In this document: positions 8,035 through 15,769 of the stretch, in pieces
Layout: each line of letters begins with the position of its first letter
Position numbering within the stretch: the first letter of the stretch is position 1
DNA from: Aquamicrobium sp. LC103
Lineage (GTDB): Bacteria; Pseudomonadota; Alphaproteobacteria; Rhizobiales; Rhizobiaceae
Direction: 5' to 3'
Length of the DNA: 64,000 bases
NCBI RefSeq assembly: GCF_001014615.2
Contig: NZ_LBCQ02000015.1
Coordinates: 1-64,000 of the forward strand
Position numbers and translations under genes: made by a program
Notes under the pieces: generated by a model
Database searches by the model: none
What the model saw: only the letters and a program-made list of their open reading frames with translations
What the model was told of the DNA's origin: nothing

Positions 8035-9582
8035 TTAGCGATCGAGCCAGACGTTCTCGACGTAGAAATAGCGAGAAATCGGTGCCACCTGCCATTCATT
8101 GGTCTTGTCGCTGCTGGCGGTCAGGACGTCTTCGAAGAACGGCACGATGTAAGGCGTATCACGCAGTTCGAGCGCCTGGGCGTCAGCGTAGATTTGCGCA
8201 CGCTTCGCCTCGTCCGTCGTTTCGCGTCCTGCTGCGATCAGCGCGTCGAACTCCTCGTTCTTCCATTCCGTGTCCTGATAGGAAGCGTTCGACGTCAACA
8301 ACAGATTGTATGTCTCGTCGATGGTCGGCTGCATACCCCAGTAGCCGATATAGAATGGTCCCTTCATCCACACGTTGGCCAGATAGGTATCGTGCGGCAT
8401 GGTCTCGATTTCGATGTTGAAACCGGCTGCGGCAGTCGTTTGCTGAATGGCGATCGCGGTTTGAGAGCGGATCGCCGGGCGGTCGGAAGCGACAAGCTTG
8501 ACGCTGATGCCGTCAGGGTAGCCAGCTTCGGCCAGAAGCGCCCGTGCGCCTTCCGGGTCATAGGCGATTTCCGGCTTTTCGGTCGCGAATTGCAGTTCGG
8601 GCGCAACCAGTGAGTCATAGGCCGGTCGGCCAAGCCCTTCCAATAGCATGTCCACCAGAAGCGGGCGGTCTATTGCCATTGAGAGCGCCTTGCGCACCCT
8701 GACGTCATTCCACGGTTCAGCGTCCTGACGCATCGCGACACAGACATAGCGGCCGGAATTGACACGCTTGGCCTCGATGCCGGTGCTCGATGCGATACGC
8801 TGGAAATCGGCTTGCTGAACTGTCAGCATCACATCCGTCGTGCCGGACAGGAAGTTGGCGCTTTCGGCCGCGAGGTCGGGGAAGAGCATCATATCCACGC
8901 CGTCGAGATAGGGCTTGCCTTCAACGAAATAGTTCTCGTTCTTGGCCAGCCGCACCATTCGCGCGCTGTCATAGACCTCCAGCTTGAACGGGCCGGTGCC
9001 GTTCGCCTTGGTCTCGAGTTGAGCCAGGTCGCCTTCCAAGGCTTTGCGCGACAATATGCAGGTGTTCGCATGCGCGGTGGAGAAGGGAAGATCGGCAAAA
9101 GGAGACGAAAGAGTGAAGCGAACCGTCGTGTCGTCCAGCGCCTCCACCTTCTTCACCATGTTCACGACGGAAGATGCGGCGGCGGGAATGTCGGGATTGA
9201 GGATCGCCTCGTAGGTGGCGACCACATCGTCGGCGGTAAAAGGCGTGCCATCATGGAAGGTGACGCCGCTACGCAGGTAATAGGTGAATTGCGTGGCGTC
9301 TTGCGATGCTTCCCATCTTTCCGCCAGGTCCGGGTGCGGCTGGCTGTCGAGGCCGATGCGCGTCAGGCGCGAATAAAGCATGTCGATGCAGGGGTATTCG
9401 GCGGGACCCGAAAGGGTCAGCGGATTGAGCGTGGCGATGCGGGTCGAGTGGCTGATTTTCAGCGTGCCGCCGGGCTTCGGATTGGCGTCCTGTCCGAATG
9501 CGATGGACGGCAGGAATCCTGTCGCAGTGGCTGCGGCCATGCCGAGAATGACGTGGCGGCGCTTGAGTGTAAACTGGCTCAC
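8035..9582 (-). CDS. Periplasmic solute-binding protein, family 5 (DppA/OppA type), Tat-like signal
   Basis: 515-residue family 5 extracellular binding protein: after the leader it begins with PKPGGTLKISHSTRIATLNP and includes the family block LTFHDGTPFTADDVV-like sequence (GVTFHDGTPFTADDVVATYE). A GTG start at 9582 is preferred because AGGAG sits 7 bases upstream and the resulting N-terminus is a good leader. It contains a twin-arginine-like LKRRHVILG followed by a hydrophobic core and FGQ, suggesting possible Tat export. Family 5 proteins bind peptides but also nickel, opines, glutathione and other amides. The flanking M24 and M20 enzymes argue for a small amide or peptide-like ligand. Confidence 0.92.
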   Translation of the reverse strand: MSQFTLKRRHVILGMAAATATGFLPSIAFGQDANPKPGGTLKISHSTRIATLNPLTLSGPAEYPCIDMLYSRLTRIGLDSQPHPDLAERWEASQDATQFTYYLRSGVTFHDGTPFTADDVVATYEAILNPDIPAAASSVVNMVKKVEALDDTTVRFTLSSPFADLPFSTAHANTCILSRKALEGDLAQLETKANGTGPFKLEVYDSARMVRLAKNENYFVEGKPYLDGVDMMLFPDLAAESANFLSGTTDVMLTVQQADFQRIASSTGIEAKRVNSGRYVCVAMRQDAEPWNDVRVRKALSMAIDRPLLVDMLLEGLGRPAYDSLVAPELQFATEKPEIAYDPEGARALLAEAGYPDGISVKLVASDRPAIRSQTAIAIQQTTAAAGFNIEIETMPHDTYLANVWMKGPFYIGYWGMQPTIDETYNLLLTSNASYQDTEWKNEEFDALIAAGRETTDEAKRAQIYADAQALELRDTPYIVPFFEDVLTASSDKTNEWQVAPISRYFYVENVWLDR

Positions 9583-9601
9583 GAGTGTTCTCCTCTTATA
9601 T

Positions 9602-9616
9602 GGCCCATGGAGGGCC
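9602..9616. other. Intercistronic hairpin before the binding-protein gene
   Basis: GGCCC-ATGGA-GGGCC inverted repeat in the 84-base gap between the M24 gene and the family 5 binding-protein gene. In the leftward transcript it would form a short stem just upstream of the binding-protein ribosome-binding site, and could be an mRNA-processing or stability element that raises binding-protein expression. Read on the plus strand it is followed by seven T residues and would look like a weak terminator. Confidence 0.35.
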
Positions 9617-9666
9617 TTTTTTTGGCGAAGCGCTTCCGGCGCCTCATCGGTTTTTGGCCCCACGCA

Positions 9667-10845
9667 TCACGTGATGACTGTCAGGTCGTCGGGCAAATAG
9701 GTTAGAATTTCGGGCTTGCCTTCCGTAACCAGCAAGGTGTGGCCGACGCCCATGGCAAGGCCGTTGTCCTGCACGCCGTTCATGACGTGATAGAACAGCG
9801 TCATTCCCGGTTCGCAGACGGTCGCGTTGCCCGAATAGATCATGGGCGGCACATCCATGGATGTGGGAGCATAGGAAATTCCGACGGAATAACCTGTCGC
9901 GCCGTAGCGCGAGGCGGCAAAACCGGCGGCATCCAGATGGTTGGCGTAACAGTCGAAGATTTCTCCCAGCGTTGTGCCAGGGCGCGCAAGATCGGTCATG
10001 CGGGCTAGCGTTTCGCGCGCCACGTCATACATGCGCCGCTGCTCGTCCTTCAGCTTGCCCAGCACGATCAGCCATTCCGTCTTGACGTTGTAGTGCTTGT
10101 AGGGAACCGGATATTCCACAAGAATCTGGTCATTCTCCAGCAAGCGACGTGCCGTCGCCACGCCGCGCCCAAAGACCGCCCTTTCACCCGAATTGAACAA
10201 GGGTGCATTGGGCGGCATGTCGGCACCGTCACCGAGGATCGAGGCGAGGTATTCCGCTTTGAGATCGCTGTCGAGAATCCCCGGGCGCGCCGCGGCAATG
10301 ACCCGTTCGAGCGAGCGGTCGCATATGCGGCCCGCCTCGCGCATGATCTCTATTTCTGCTGGCGACTTCCGCACACGCAGCTTGCGGATCAGGTGGTCGT
10401 CATTTTCCAACTGACACCATTGGCCGAAGGTCTGCTGACAGCGCCAGAGATTCCAGCCGGTCAATCCGTGCGTATTGAGTTCAATGGCAATTCGCTTGCC
10501 CTGCAATCCGTGCTCGGCCAGTATTTCTTTGAGATCGGCTGCCGGGTTGGCATCGTCGGCATCCCACCAGATACGAATGTCTTCGATGGTGGAGGTCATA
10601 CGCGCCTGAAGAAGGTCCGGCCGCCGTGTCAAAAGGACCATGGGCCTGTCGTCAGCCGTCACCAGCGCGCACTGGAAATACACAAACCCGCCGCTGTCAT
10701 AACCGGTCAGCCAGAACAGGCTTTCCTGAGAAAAGACGAGCATCGCATCGAAGCCTTCATCATTCAGGGCTTCCCGCAATCGAACTTGCCGAGCCTCCAG
10801 TTCATCACGCTCGAAGGGAAGCATGCTTTGCGGAGCAAACGCCAA
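9667..10845 (-). CDS. M24-family creatinase/ectoine-hydrolase-like protein without metal ligands (copy a)
   Basis: First gene of the leftward operon, about 392 residues. N-terminal creatinase-N domain (AMLVFSQESLFWLTGYD) and pita-bread domain. All M24 metal positions appear replaced: VEYPVP and YNVKTEWL where the two Asp ligands belong, GYSVG instead of GHGIG, LFYHVMN instead of the EPG-following Glu, and GVGHTLL at the last Glu. It shares long identical blocks with the copy at 2164 (ADMPP/ADMPA, FGRG, LENDQIL, MDVPPMIY), so the two are paralogues that may act on successive or alternative substrates, or form a hetero-oligomer. The TTG at 10845 has AAAGGA 7 bases upstream. The ATG at 10824 is an alternative start lacking a good site. 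Confidence 0.82.
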   Translation of the reverse strand: MAFAPQSMLPFERDELEARQVRLREALNDEGFDAMLVFSQESLFWLTGYDSGGFVYFQCALVTADDRPMVLLTRRPDLLQARMTSTIEDIRIWWDADDANPAADLKEILAEHGLQGKRIAIELNTHGLTGWNLWRCQQTFGQWCQLENDDHLIRKLRVRKSPAEIEIMREAGRICDRSLERVIAAARPGILDSDLKAEYLASILGDGADMPPNAPLFNSGERAVFGRGVATARRLLENDQILVEYPVPYKHYNVKTEWLIVLGKLKDEQRRMYDVARETLARMTDLARPGTTLGEIFDCYANHLDAAGFAASRYGATGYSVGISYAPTSMDVPPMIYSGNATVCEPGMTLFYHVMNGVQDNGLAMGVGHTLLVTEGKPEILTYLPDDLTVIT

Positions 10846-11089
10846 GGTCGGATCCTTTCCCAATGGTCTCAATGCCGAGGAGCAGCAGGGGAGATTTCTG
10901 AAGGATCGTATGGCTTGGTATACCATTAGTCAACCGATGGCATTCACATTGCATATTGCATGGTGTTCGGGTTAAGAATAAGCAGGCCGACTATCCCAAG
11001 CGGGCGAAATCCTGCCCTCAATTTGTAGGTTGTGCCGGTTGAAGCGGCACATTGCAGCCGGACGCAACGAGGACTAGCGAAGGAGCACG
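10846..11089. promoter_or_regulatory. Divergent promoter region of the dpp-like operon and gntR
   Basis: A 244-base region that must hold the promoters for the leftward M24-dpp-M20-M24 operon and the rightward gntR-carbamoylase pair. It contains the palindrome at 10916-10925. The gntR ribosome-binding site AAGGAG lies at 11080-11085. Confidence 0.7.
10916..10925. promoter_or_regulatory. Putative GntR operator, copy 1 (TGGTATACCA)
   Basis: Perfect 10-base palindrome TGGTATACCA, matching the GT-n-AC core typical of FadR/GntR-type operators. It lies between the divergent M24/dpp operon and gntR. The identical palindrome recurs at 13474-13483 before the amidotransferase gene, which makes a shared regulator, most simply the GntR encoded at 11090, the best explanation. 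Confidence 0.72.
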
Positions 11090-11740
11090 ATGCTGCACGC
11101 GCCAGATAAAAGGCTTGCCTTGCAGGCTTACGAAGAAATTCTCAAAATGATCGAAGGTGGTGAGGCGCGCCCGGGCGATTTGGTGACGGAGCGGCGTCTG
11201 GCGGACAGCCTGAACATGTCGCGCACGCCGGTCCGCGATGCACTGCTGATGCTGGAAAGCGAGGGATTGCTGATCCGTCAGGGAAGCCGCGGCCTTCAGG
11301 TCAAGCAGATGCGCATCGAGGAATACATGGATGCGTTGCAGATTCGCCTCATGCTTGAGCCGCGCGTGGCGCGTATGGCGGCGGGCAAGGTTCCGCATGA
11401 GGAAATACAAAGGCTGACGGCAGCCCTGGAACAGCTTCTGGCTAAAGGGAAGACCGAAACCGATCGCGCCGTGGTGCGCGAACTCGATGAAAATCTGCAT
11501 AGCGGATTGGCCCGTGCGGTGGGCAATCCTCAACTCGCCCAGATTATCCAGAGCTTGCGCCGCCAAACACAGATGTTCGACCTGCGCGCCATGCCTGAGC
11601 GATTTGAAACCACCTGCCGCGAGCATCTGAAGGTCTTGGCTGCGGTGGAGGCGGGTGACGGAGAGGCTGCGGAAGCAGCCATGACCGAGCACATTGTCAA
11701 TGTGCAGGATAGCATTATCGGAAGACTGACCCGCAGATGA
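11090..11740 (+). CDS. GntR family regulator, FadR/FCD subfamily
   Basis: 216-residue regulator with an N-terminal winged HTH (about residues 10-75, ending in MSRTPVRDALLMLESEGLL, the GntR recognition block) and a C-terminal FCD ligand-binding domain. The FCD metal/ligand residues are visible as Asp and His in ELDENLHSGLARAVGN and as His in REHLKVLAAVEAGD and TEHIVN. It is well preceded by AAGGAG. Its stop overlaps the start of the downstream M20 gene (ATGA), so the pair is co-transcribed. Likely represses the dpp-like operon, itself and the amidotransferase unit through TGGTATACCA sites and is released by a pathway acid. Confidence 0.9.
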   Translation: MLHAPDKRLALQAYEEILKMIEGGEARPGDLVTERRLADSLNMSRTPVRDALLMLESEGLLIRQGSRGLQVKQMRIEEYMDALQIRLMLEPRVARMAAGKVPHEEIQRLTAALEQLLAKGKTETDRAVVRELDENLHSGLARAVGNPQLAQIIQSLRRQTQMFDLRAMPERFETTCREHLKVLAAVEAGDGEAAEAAMTEHIVNVQDSIIGRLTRR

Positions 11741-13083
11741 CTCCTTCAGCGCAAGATATTGTAACCCCTGTCCCGGAGGGACAAGGGGCAACTTCTTTGC
11801 TGCCCAATGGTGCGCCGCAGCCGGACATCCCTCTTGCGGTGAAGCTGTTTGCCGAGCTCGAGCAGCGCACGGGCGTAGGTCGCCCTGGACACGGCATCAA
11901 TCGCACTTCCTACGGGTTGGGAGAGCAGATTGCGCATGAGATTGTTCTGCGTGAAGCAGGGCGCATGGGCATGGTTTGCGAGGTCGACGCAGCCTGCAAT
12001 CTCTACATGACGATGAAAGGCCGCGAGAACGGCCCAGCGGTCATGGTCGGTTCGCATCTGGACTCCGTGCCCGCAGGCGGCAATTTCGACGGAGCCGCCG
12101 GTGTGCTGGCCGGATTGGCCGTGGCTTCCGGCTTCTTCAAGGCAGGGCGTAGGCCCGCGCGCGACCTGACGCTAATGGCGATCCGTGCCGAGGAAAGCAC
12201 TTGGTTCGGCGCTTCTTATGTCGGCTCGCGGGCTGCGTTCGGCAAATTGACGAGCGACGAACTGGACCATGTGCTTCGTGCGGGCGACGGCATTCCGCTC
12301 GGCAAGGCCATCGACGCGGCGGGTGGAGATGCTGAAAAGCTGCGCGCGGGTACGGCTCATCTGGACCCGTCGCGCATAGCCGCCTTTCTTGAGCCACATA
12401 TCGAGCAAGGCCCGGTTCTCGTCGGTGAGGAACGGCCTATCGGGTTGGTGACAGGCATTCGCGGTAGCTTTAGGCATCGCCACGCATGGTGTGAGGGTAG
12501 TTACGCGCATTCCGGCGCGACTCCTCGCGCCTACAGGCGCGACGCCGCTCTTGCCACCGCGCGACTGGTCGTTGCGATGGATGACGCGTGGAAACGCCTG
12601 ACTGCCGCTGGGCGTGATTTGGCGGTGACGTTCGGGCAGGTGGCTACAGGCCGCGATGCCGCTTTTTCCAAGATTGCCGGACGAACCGACTTCTCGCTCG
12701 ATGTGCGTAGCGAGGATCTGGAAGTGCTGGACTTCATGCGCGGCGAATTGGCCGAGGCCGTCGCGGCCATCGAAGCGGAATGCAATGTCCGCTTTCATCT
12801 GGGCGCTGAAACCGGTAGCCAGCCTGCCCGCATGGATAGCGACCTTCTCGCCCACCTTGGCCGCATCGTCCAAGCGCAGTCGATTGACGCCCGGAAAATG
12901 CCATGTGGCGCGGGACATGATTCGGCGGTTTTCGCAAAGATGGGCGTGCCGACTGCGATGATCTTCATTCGCAATCGCAACGGCAGCCATAATCCGCAGG
13001 AGGCGATGGAAATCGACGACTTCGCGGAGGCAGCGCGCGTGCTGTCGGGTTTCTGCGAGGAGGGACCTCAGGAACGCCGCTGA
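11737..13083 (+). CDS. M20-type N-carbamoyl-L-amino-acid hydrolase / allantoate amidohydrolase family
   Basis: 448-residue binuclear metallo-amidohydrolase. In contrast to the M20 gene at 3375, every metal ligand is present: His107 in GSHLDSVP, Asp118 in GGNFDGAAG, Glu152-Glu153 in AEEST, His221 in EPHIEQGP and His418 in GSHNPQE. The EPHIEQGP block is diagnostic for the carbamoylase/allantoate/ureidoglycine amidohydrolase subfamily, which releases ammonia and CO2 or cleaves N-carbamoyl and ureido groups. Translationally coupled to gntR (ATGA overlap). An unusually long N-terminal tail of about 30 residues precedes the domain. The reaction suggests that a pathway intermediate carries a ureido, carbamoyl or amidine group. 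Confidence 0.9.
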   Translation: MTPSAQDIVTPVPEGQGATSLLPNGAPQPDIPLAVKLFAELEQRTGVGRPGHGINRTSYGLGEQIAHEIVLREAGRMGMVCEVDAACNLYMTMKGRENGPAVMVGSHLDSVPAGGNFDGAAGVLAGLAVASGFFKAGRRPARDLTLMAIRAEESTWFGASYVGSRAAFGKLTSDELDHVLRAGDGIPLGKAIDAAGGDAEKLRAGTAHLDPSRIAAFLEPHIEQGPVLVGEERPIGLVTGIRGSFRHRHAWCEGSYAHSGATPRAYRRDAALATARLVVAMDDAWKRLTAAGRDLAVTFGQVATGRDAAFSKIAGRTDFSLDVRSEDLEVLDFMRGELAEAVAAIEAECNVRFHLGAETGSQPARMDSDLLAHLGRIVQAQSIDARKMPCGAGHDSAVFAKMGVPTAMIFIRNRNGSHNPQEAMEIDDFAEAARVLSGFCEEGPQERR

Positions 13084-13546
13084 AATGAACTGCGTGACTG
13101 TCCACCTGATCGACTAGAGAGTTCTCGACATATTGCATGACCGCTAACGCGGCCATGCCTGCGAAGGCTTCGACCTCATAGGGCGGCCAGATTCTCGACT
13201 TCTATGGTACACCGGCCATCGGCTGTCGCCAAAATCGATGCGTTCCAATCGCCATGCTCTTGTTCCTTGGCCGCCCGAATTATCGCGCATGATCGCCGGA
13301 TCACCTGCACGTATCTTTCCCAACTATGTTCACCGTGCCGACGACTGCCATCAGCTTCCGAAGATTCCCTGCAGATCATTCGACCGGCTTCATGATCATG
13401 CCACGCTCTCGGAGAGCCGCACCGCACTTTTTTCCTCCGGAGGAGCCTGTTCCATTGTGATTTGGTAGGCCTATGGTATACCAATGGCGCATCAACAGGC
13501 GACCCGTGCCGAATTGGCTCGGTTTAGCCGCCTAAAAGGGGGCTTC
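13084..13546. promoter_or_regulatory. Regulatory intergenic region upstream of the amidotransferase gene
   Basis: About 460 bases without a convincing gene; the open frames on both strands lack motifs. It contains a partial operator-like TGGTACACCG at 13205-13214, a TCCTCCGGAGGA palindrome near 13433-13444 and the perfect TGGTATACCA at 13474-13483. The long distance suggests a decayed gene or an extended control region. Confidence 0.5.
13474..13483. promoter_or_regulatory. Putative GntR operator, copy 2 (TGGTATACCA)
   Basis: Same perfect palindrome as at 10916, here 63 bases before the preferred ATG of the amidotransferase gene at 13547. This places the amidotransferase-M24 pair in the same regulon as the dpp-like operon. 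Confidence 0.7.
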
Positions 13547-14251
13547 ATGTCCGGAAAACGGTTGCTCTACCTCGGAAACGGACGGCAATTGCAGTCGGTC
13601 GCAAAACTCGATGAGCGGTTCGAGGGCTGGGGGCTAAGTGTAGATCGCTATTGGGCCTATGGCAGCGCGTTCCCCGACAGTCTCGAGGGCTACGACGGCA
13701 TCTTTCTCTCGGGCAGCCCCCATGGCGCTTATGAGGACATCGACTGGATACATCGCGAGCACGAACTTATACGCGACGCGGCGCAAAAGGACATTCCGAT
13801 GCTCGGCGTCTGCTTCGGCCACCAGATTCTCGCTTCCGCGCTTTGTGGCAAGGAACAGGTCTTCCGCCGCGACTTCTGCGAAATCGGCTACAAGGATCTG
13901 CCGCTGGCTGCCGCCGCTGCGCAAGATGCCTTGACGCAAGACTGGGGCACGGCGGTGCGCATGTTCGTCTGGCACAATGACGAGGTACGCGGAGACCATC
14001 CGGATATGGTGGTTCTCGCCTGGTCCGACATCTGCCCCAATCATGTCTGGCGGCATCGCCAGCATCGCGCCTGGGGCGTTCAGGGACATCCCGAGGTCAC
14101 GCGGACGCAGGCTCCCGCGTGGTTCGAGCAGAACCGGGAACGTATGGTAAAGGATGGCGGTGACGTCGATGCCTTTATCGCCGCCGCCGACCCCCAGATC
14201 GAGGCCGGAACCATCCTGACCCGCTTCGCCGAACTTGTTAAGAGAGGCTGA
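13547..14251 (+). CDS. Class I glutamine-amidotransferase-like protein (GMP-synthase GATase fold)
   Basis: 234-residue free-standing GATase1 domain. The nucleophile elbow is GVCFGHQ (Cys89) and the His-Glu pair is GVQGHPEV (His181, Glu183), so the Cys-His-Glu triad is complete. No synthase domain is fused or adjacent, so it more likely hydrolyses an amide or gamma-glutamyl bond (compare PuuD and gamma-glutamyl hydrolases) or transfers ammonia to an unlinked partner. An ATG at 13484 is in frame, but it abuts the operator and has no ribosome-binding site. The ATG at 13547 is preceded by AAAAGGGGG. Six bases separate it from the following M24 gene, indicating an operon. Confidence 0.87.
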   Translation: MSGKRLLYLGNGRQLQSVAKLDERFEGWGLSVDRYWAYGSAFPDSLEGYDGIFLSGSPHGAYEDIDWIHREHELIRDAAQKDIPMLGVCFGHQILASALCGKEQVFRRDFCEIGYKDLPLAAAAAQDALTQDWGTAVRMFVWHNDEVRGDHPDMVVLAWSDICPNHVWRHRQHRAWGVQGHPEVTRTQAPAWFEQNRERMVKDGGDVDAFIAAADPQIEAGTILTRFAELVKRG

Positions 14252-14257
14252 TTTCGG

Positions 14258-15391
14258 GTGCAGAACAACTATTGGTTCGATCCTTCTGAATATCGCGCAA
14301 GACTGGCGCGCGTTCAGTCCGCGCTGAAAGCGCTAGGGCTTGATGGCATGGTGGCCTTTCTGCCCGAGACGGTGACATGGCTGACCGGTTACTTCACCCG
14401 CGCCTATGGGACGTTTCAGTTCGCCATCATTCCCGCCAACGGTGAGCCGACGCTCTTTGCCCGCGATGTTGAGGAATATTATCTCGACAGCACCTGCGTG
14501 TTTCGCGACAGGGTGCTGTGGTGCGACAGCGATGACAGGCTGGCGGTTGCGGTAGGGGCAATAACCTCCCGGCTTGGCCGCGCGGCAGCCATCGGCGTGG
14601 AAAAGAGCGCGTGGGTGCTGAACGCTGCACGGTGGGAAGCAATCGCCGCGGCGTTGCCCGGCATTCGCATCGAGGACGTTTCCGATCTCGTTTCGGAGAT
14701 GCGCAAGATCAAGTCCGAAGCTGAGATAGCCTATCAACGGATTGCGTCGCGTGCCGCCGAGGCAGGTATGCGCGCCGGCATCGAAACCGCGCGCGTGGGT
14801 GCAAGCGAGCGCGAAATGGCGGCGGAGATTTGCGCCGCGATGATCCGAGCCGGGTCCGACTTGCCAGGTCCAGGCGTTCTGTCTTCGGGCGAGCGCGCTT
14901 TCCACTTGCATGGTGGCTACAGCGACCGCGTGCTGGAGCACGGCGATATCGTGCAGCTCGAAGTGACGCCGAACAGCCATCATTACCATGCCCGTTTCAT
15001 GCGCCCCATGAAGGTTGCCGAAGCACGCGATGAGGATTTCTCGACGGTCGAGAAGCTGATCCGTATACAGGACGCTGCCCTCGCAGAAGTTCGGCCCGGT
15101 GTCCCGGCAACGGTTCCCGATGCGGTCTACCGTGAAGGCGTCATGTCGGCGGGCCTGCGTGAACACTACACCAACAAGACGTTCTATTCCGTAGGCTTGC
15201 TGCTGCATCCCAATGGCGGTGAGCCGCTGGAGGCCCATCCGGCGGCTGACTGGGTCTTTCAGGAGAACATGGTCTTCCACACCTATGTTCTGGCGCGAGG
15301 CTTCGGCATGTCCGAGACGATCCGCATAGTCGCCGATGGCTATGAGCGGCTGACCAGATTCGACCGCCAGCTTTTCGTCACGAGCCACTGA
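14258..15391 (+). CDS. M24-family creatinase/ectoine-hydrolase-like protein (copy c)
   Basis: 377 residues from a GTG start with AGAGAGG about 10 bases upstream. Creatinase-N domain (MVAFLPETVTWLTGY), then the pita-bread domain. Metal ligands are again mostly missing: VQLEVTP and YHARFMRP at the two Asp positions, FYSVG in place of GHGIG, and VFHTY in place of the first Glu. A Glu remains in GMSETIR, and a His-containing block (AFHLHGG) absent from copies a and b is kept. It is more divergent than those two are from each other and probably has a distinct substrate. It forms a two-gene unit with the amidotransferase and shares the regulon through the operator at 13474. Confidence 0.82.
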   Translation: MQNNYWFDPSEYRARLARVQSALKALGLDGMVAFLPETVTWLTGYFTRAYGTFQFAIIPANGEPTLFARDVEEYYLDSTCVFRDRVLWCDSDDRLAVAVGAITSRLGRAAAIGVEKSAWVLNAARWEAIAAALPGIRIEDVSDLVSEMRKIKSEAEIAYQRIASRAAEAGMRAGIETARVGASEREMAAEICAAMIRAGSDLPGPGVLSSGERAFHLHGGYSDRVLEHGDIVQLEVTPNSHHYHARFMRPMKVAEARDEDFSTVEKLIRIQDAALAEVRPGVPATVPDAVYREGVMSAGLREHYTNKTFYSVGLLLHPNGGEPLEAHPAADWVFQENMVFHTYVLARGFGMSETIRIVADGYERLTRFDRQLFVTSH

Positions 15392-15769
15392 AGACTGAAC
15401 TGCCTCGGATTGCCGCCGACGAAGGGGTGGATGGCCGGCGGATCAGCGGAGCCTGGTTGCCCTCGAACAAGCAATCGCGTGAGCCTTCCAGACGAATGAT
15501 GCCTGGCCCGCGCGCATTGGGTTCATCCGGCCTTTCGTTAACCATAAGTTGAACCAACCTGCTCGTCAGGTTGAAATTGGGTGGCTGAAAAATGGGGGAA
15601 TCACGATATATTTCATTTTGCATCCGGTGGGGGGCACCGGAGACCACGAAAATGAACCACTCAGGCACAACCGTTCATTGTCGTTCGACACTGGAAAAGA
15701 AACCCTCGAATCTTGCTTGGCGCGAAGGCGCGCGATCCGAAAGGCGCGTCTGCTAGATTCGTTCTCTCG
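15392..15769. other. Intergenic region upstream of the AraC-type regulator
   Basis: No supported gene. Two small hairpins are visible: CAACCTG-CTCGT-CAGGTTG at 15555-15573, and a 7-bp stem TCCGGTG/CACCGGA with a G-rich loop at 15623-15641. They could be part of the AraC gene's control region. No terminator with a T-run follows the M24 gene. Confidence 0.35.

Noticed and set aside
13176-13484. 102-codon minus-strand frame between the carbamoylase and amidotransferase genes
   Set aside because: It starts inside the TGGTATACCA palindrome, has no ribosome-binding site or motif, and its composition resembles non-coding sequence.
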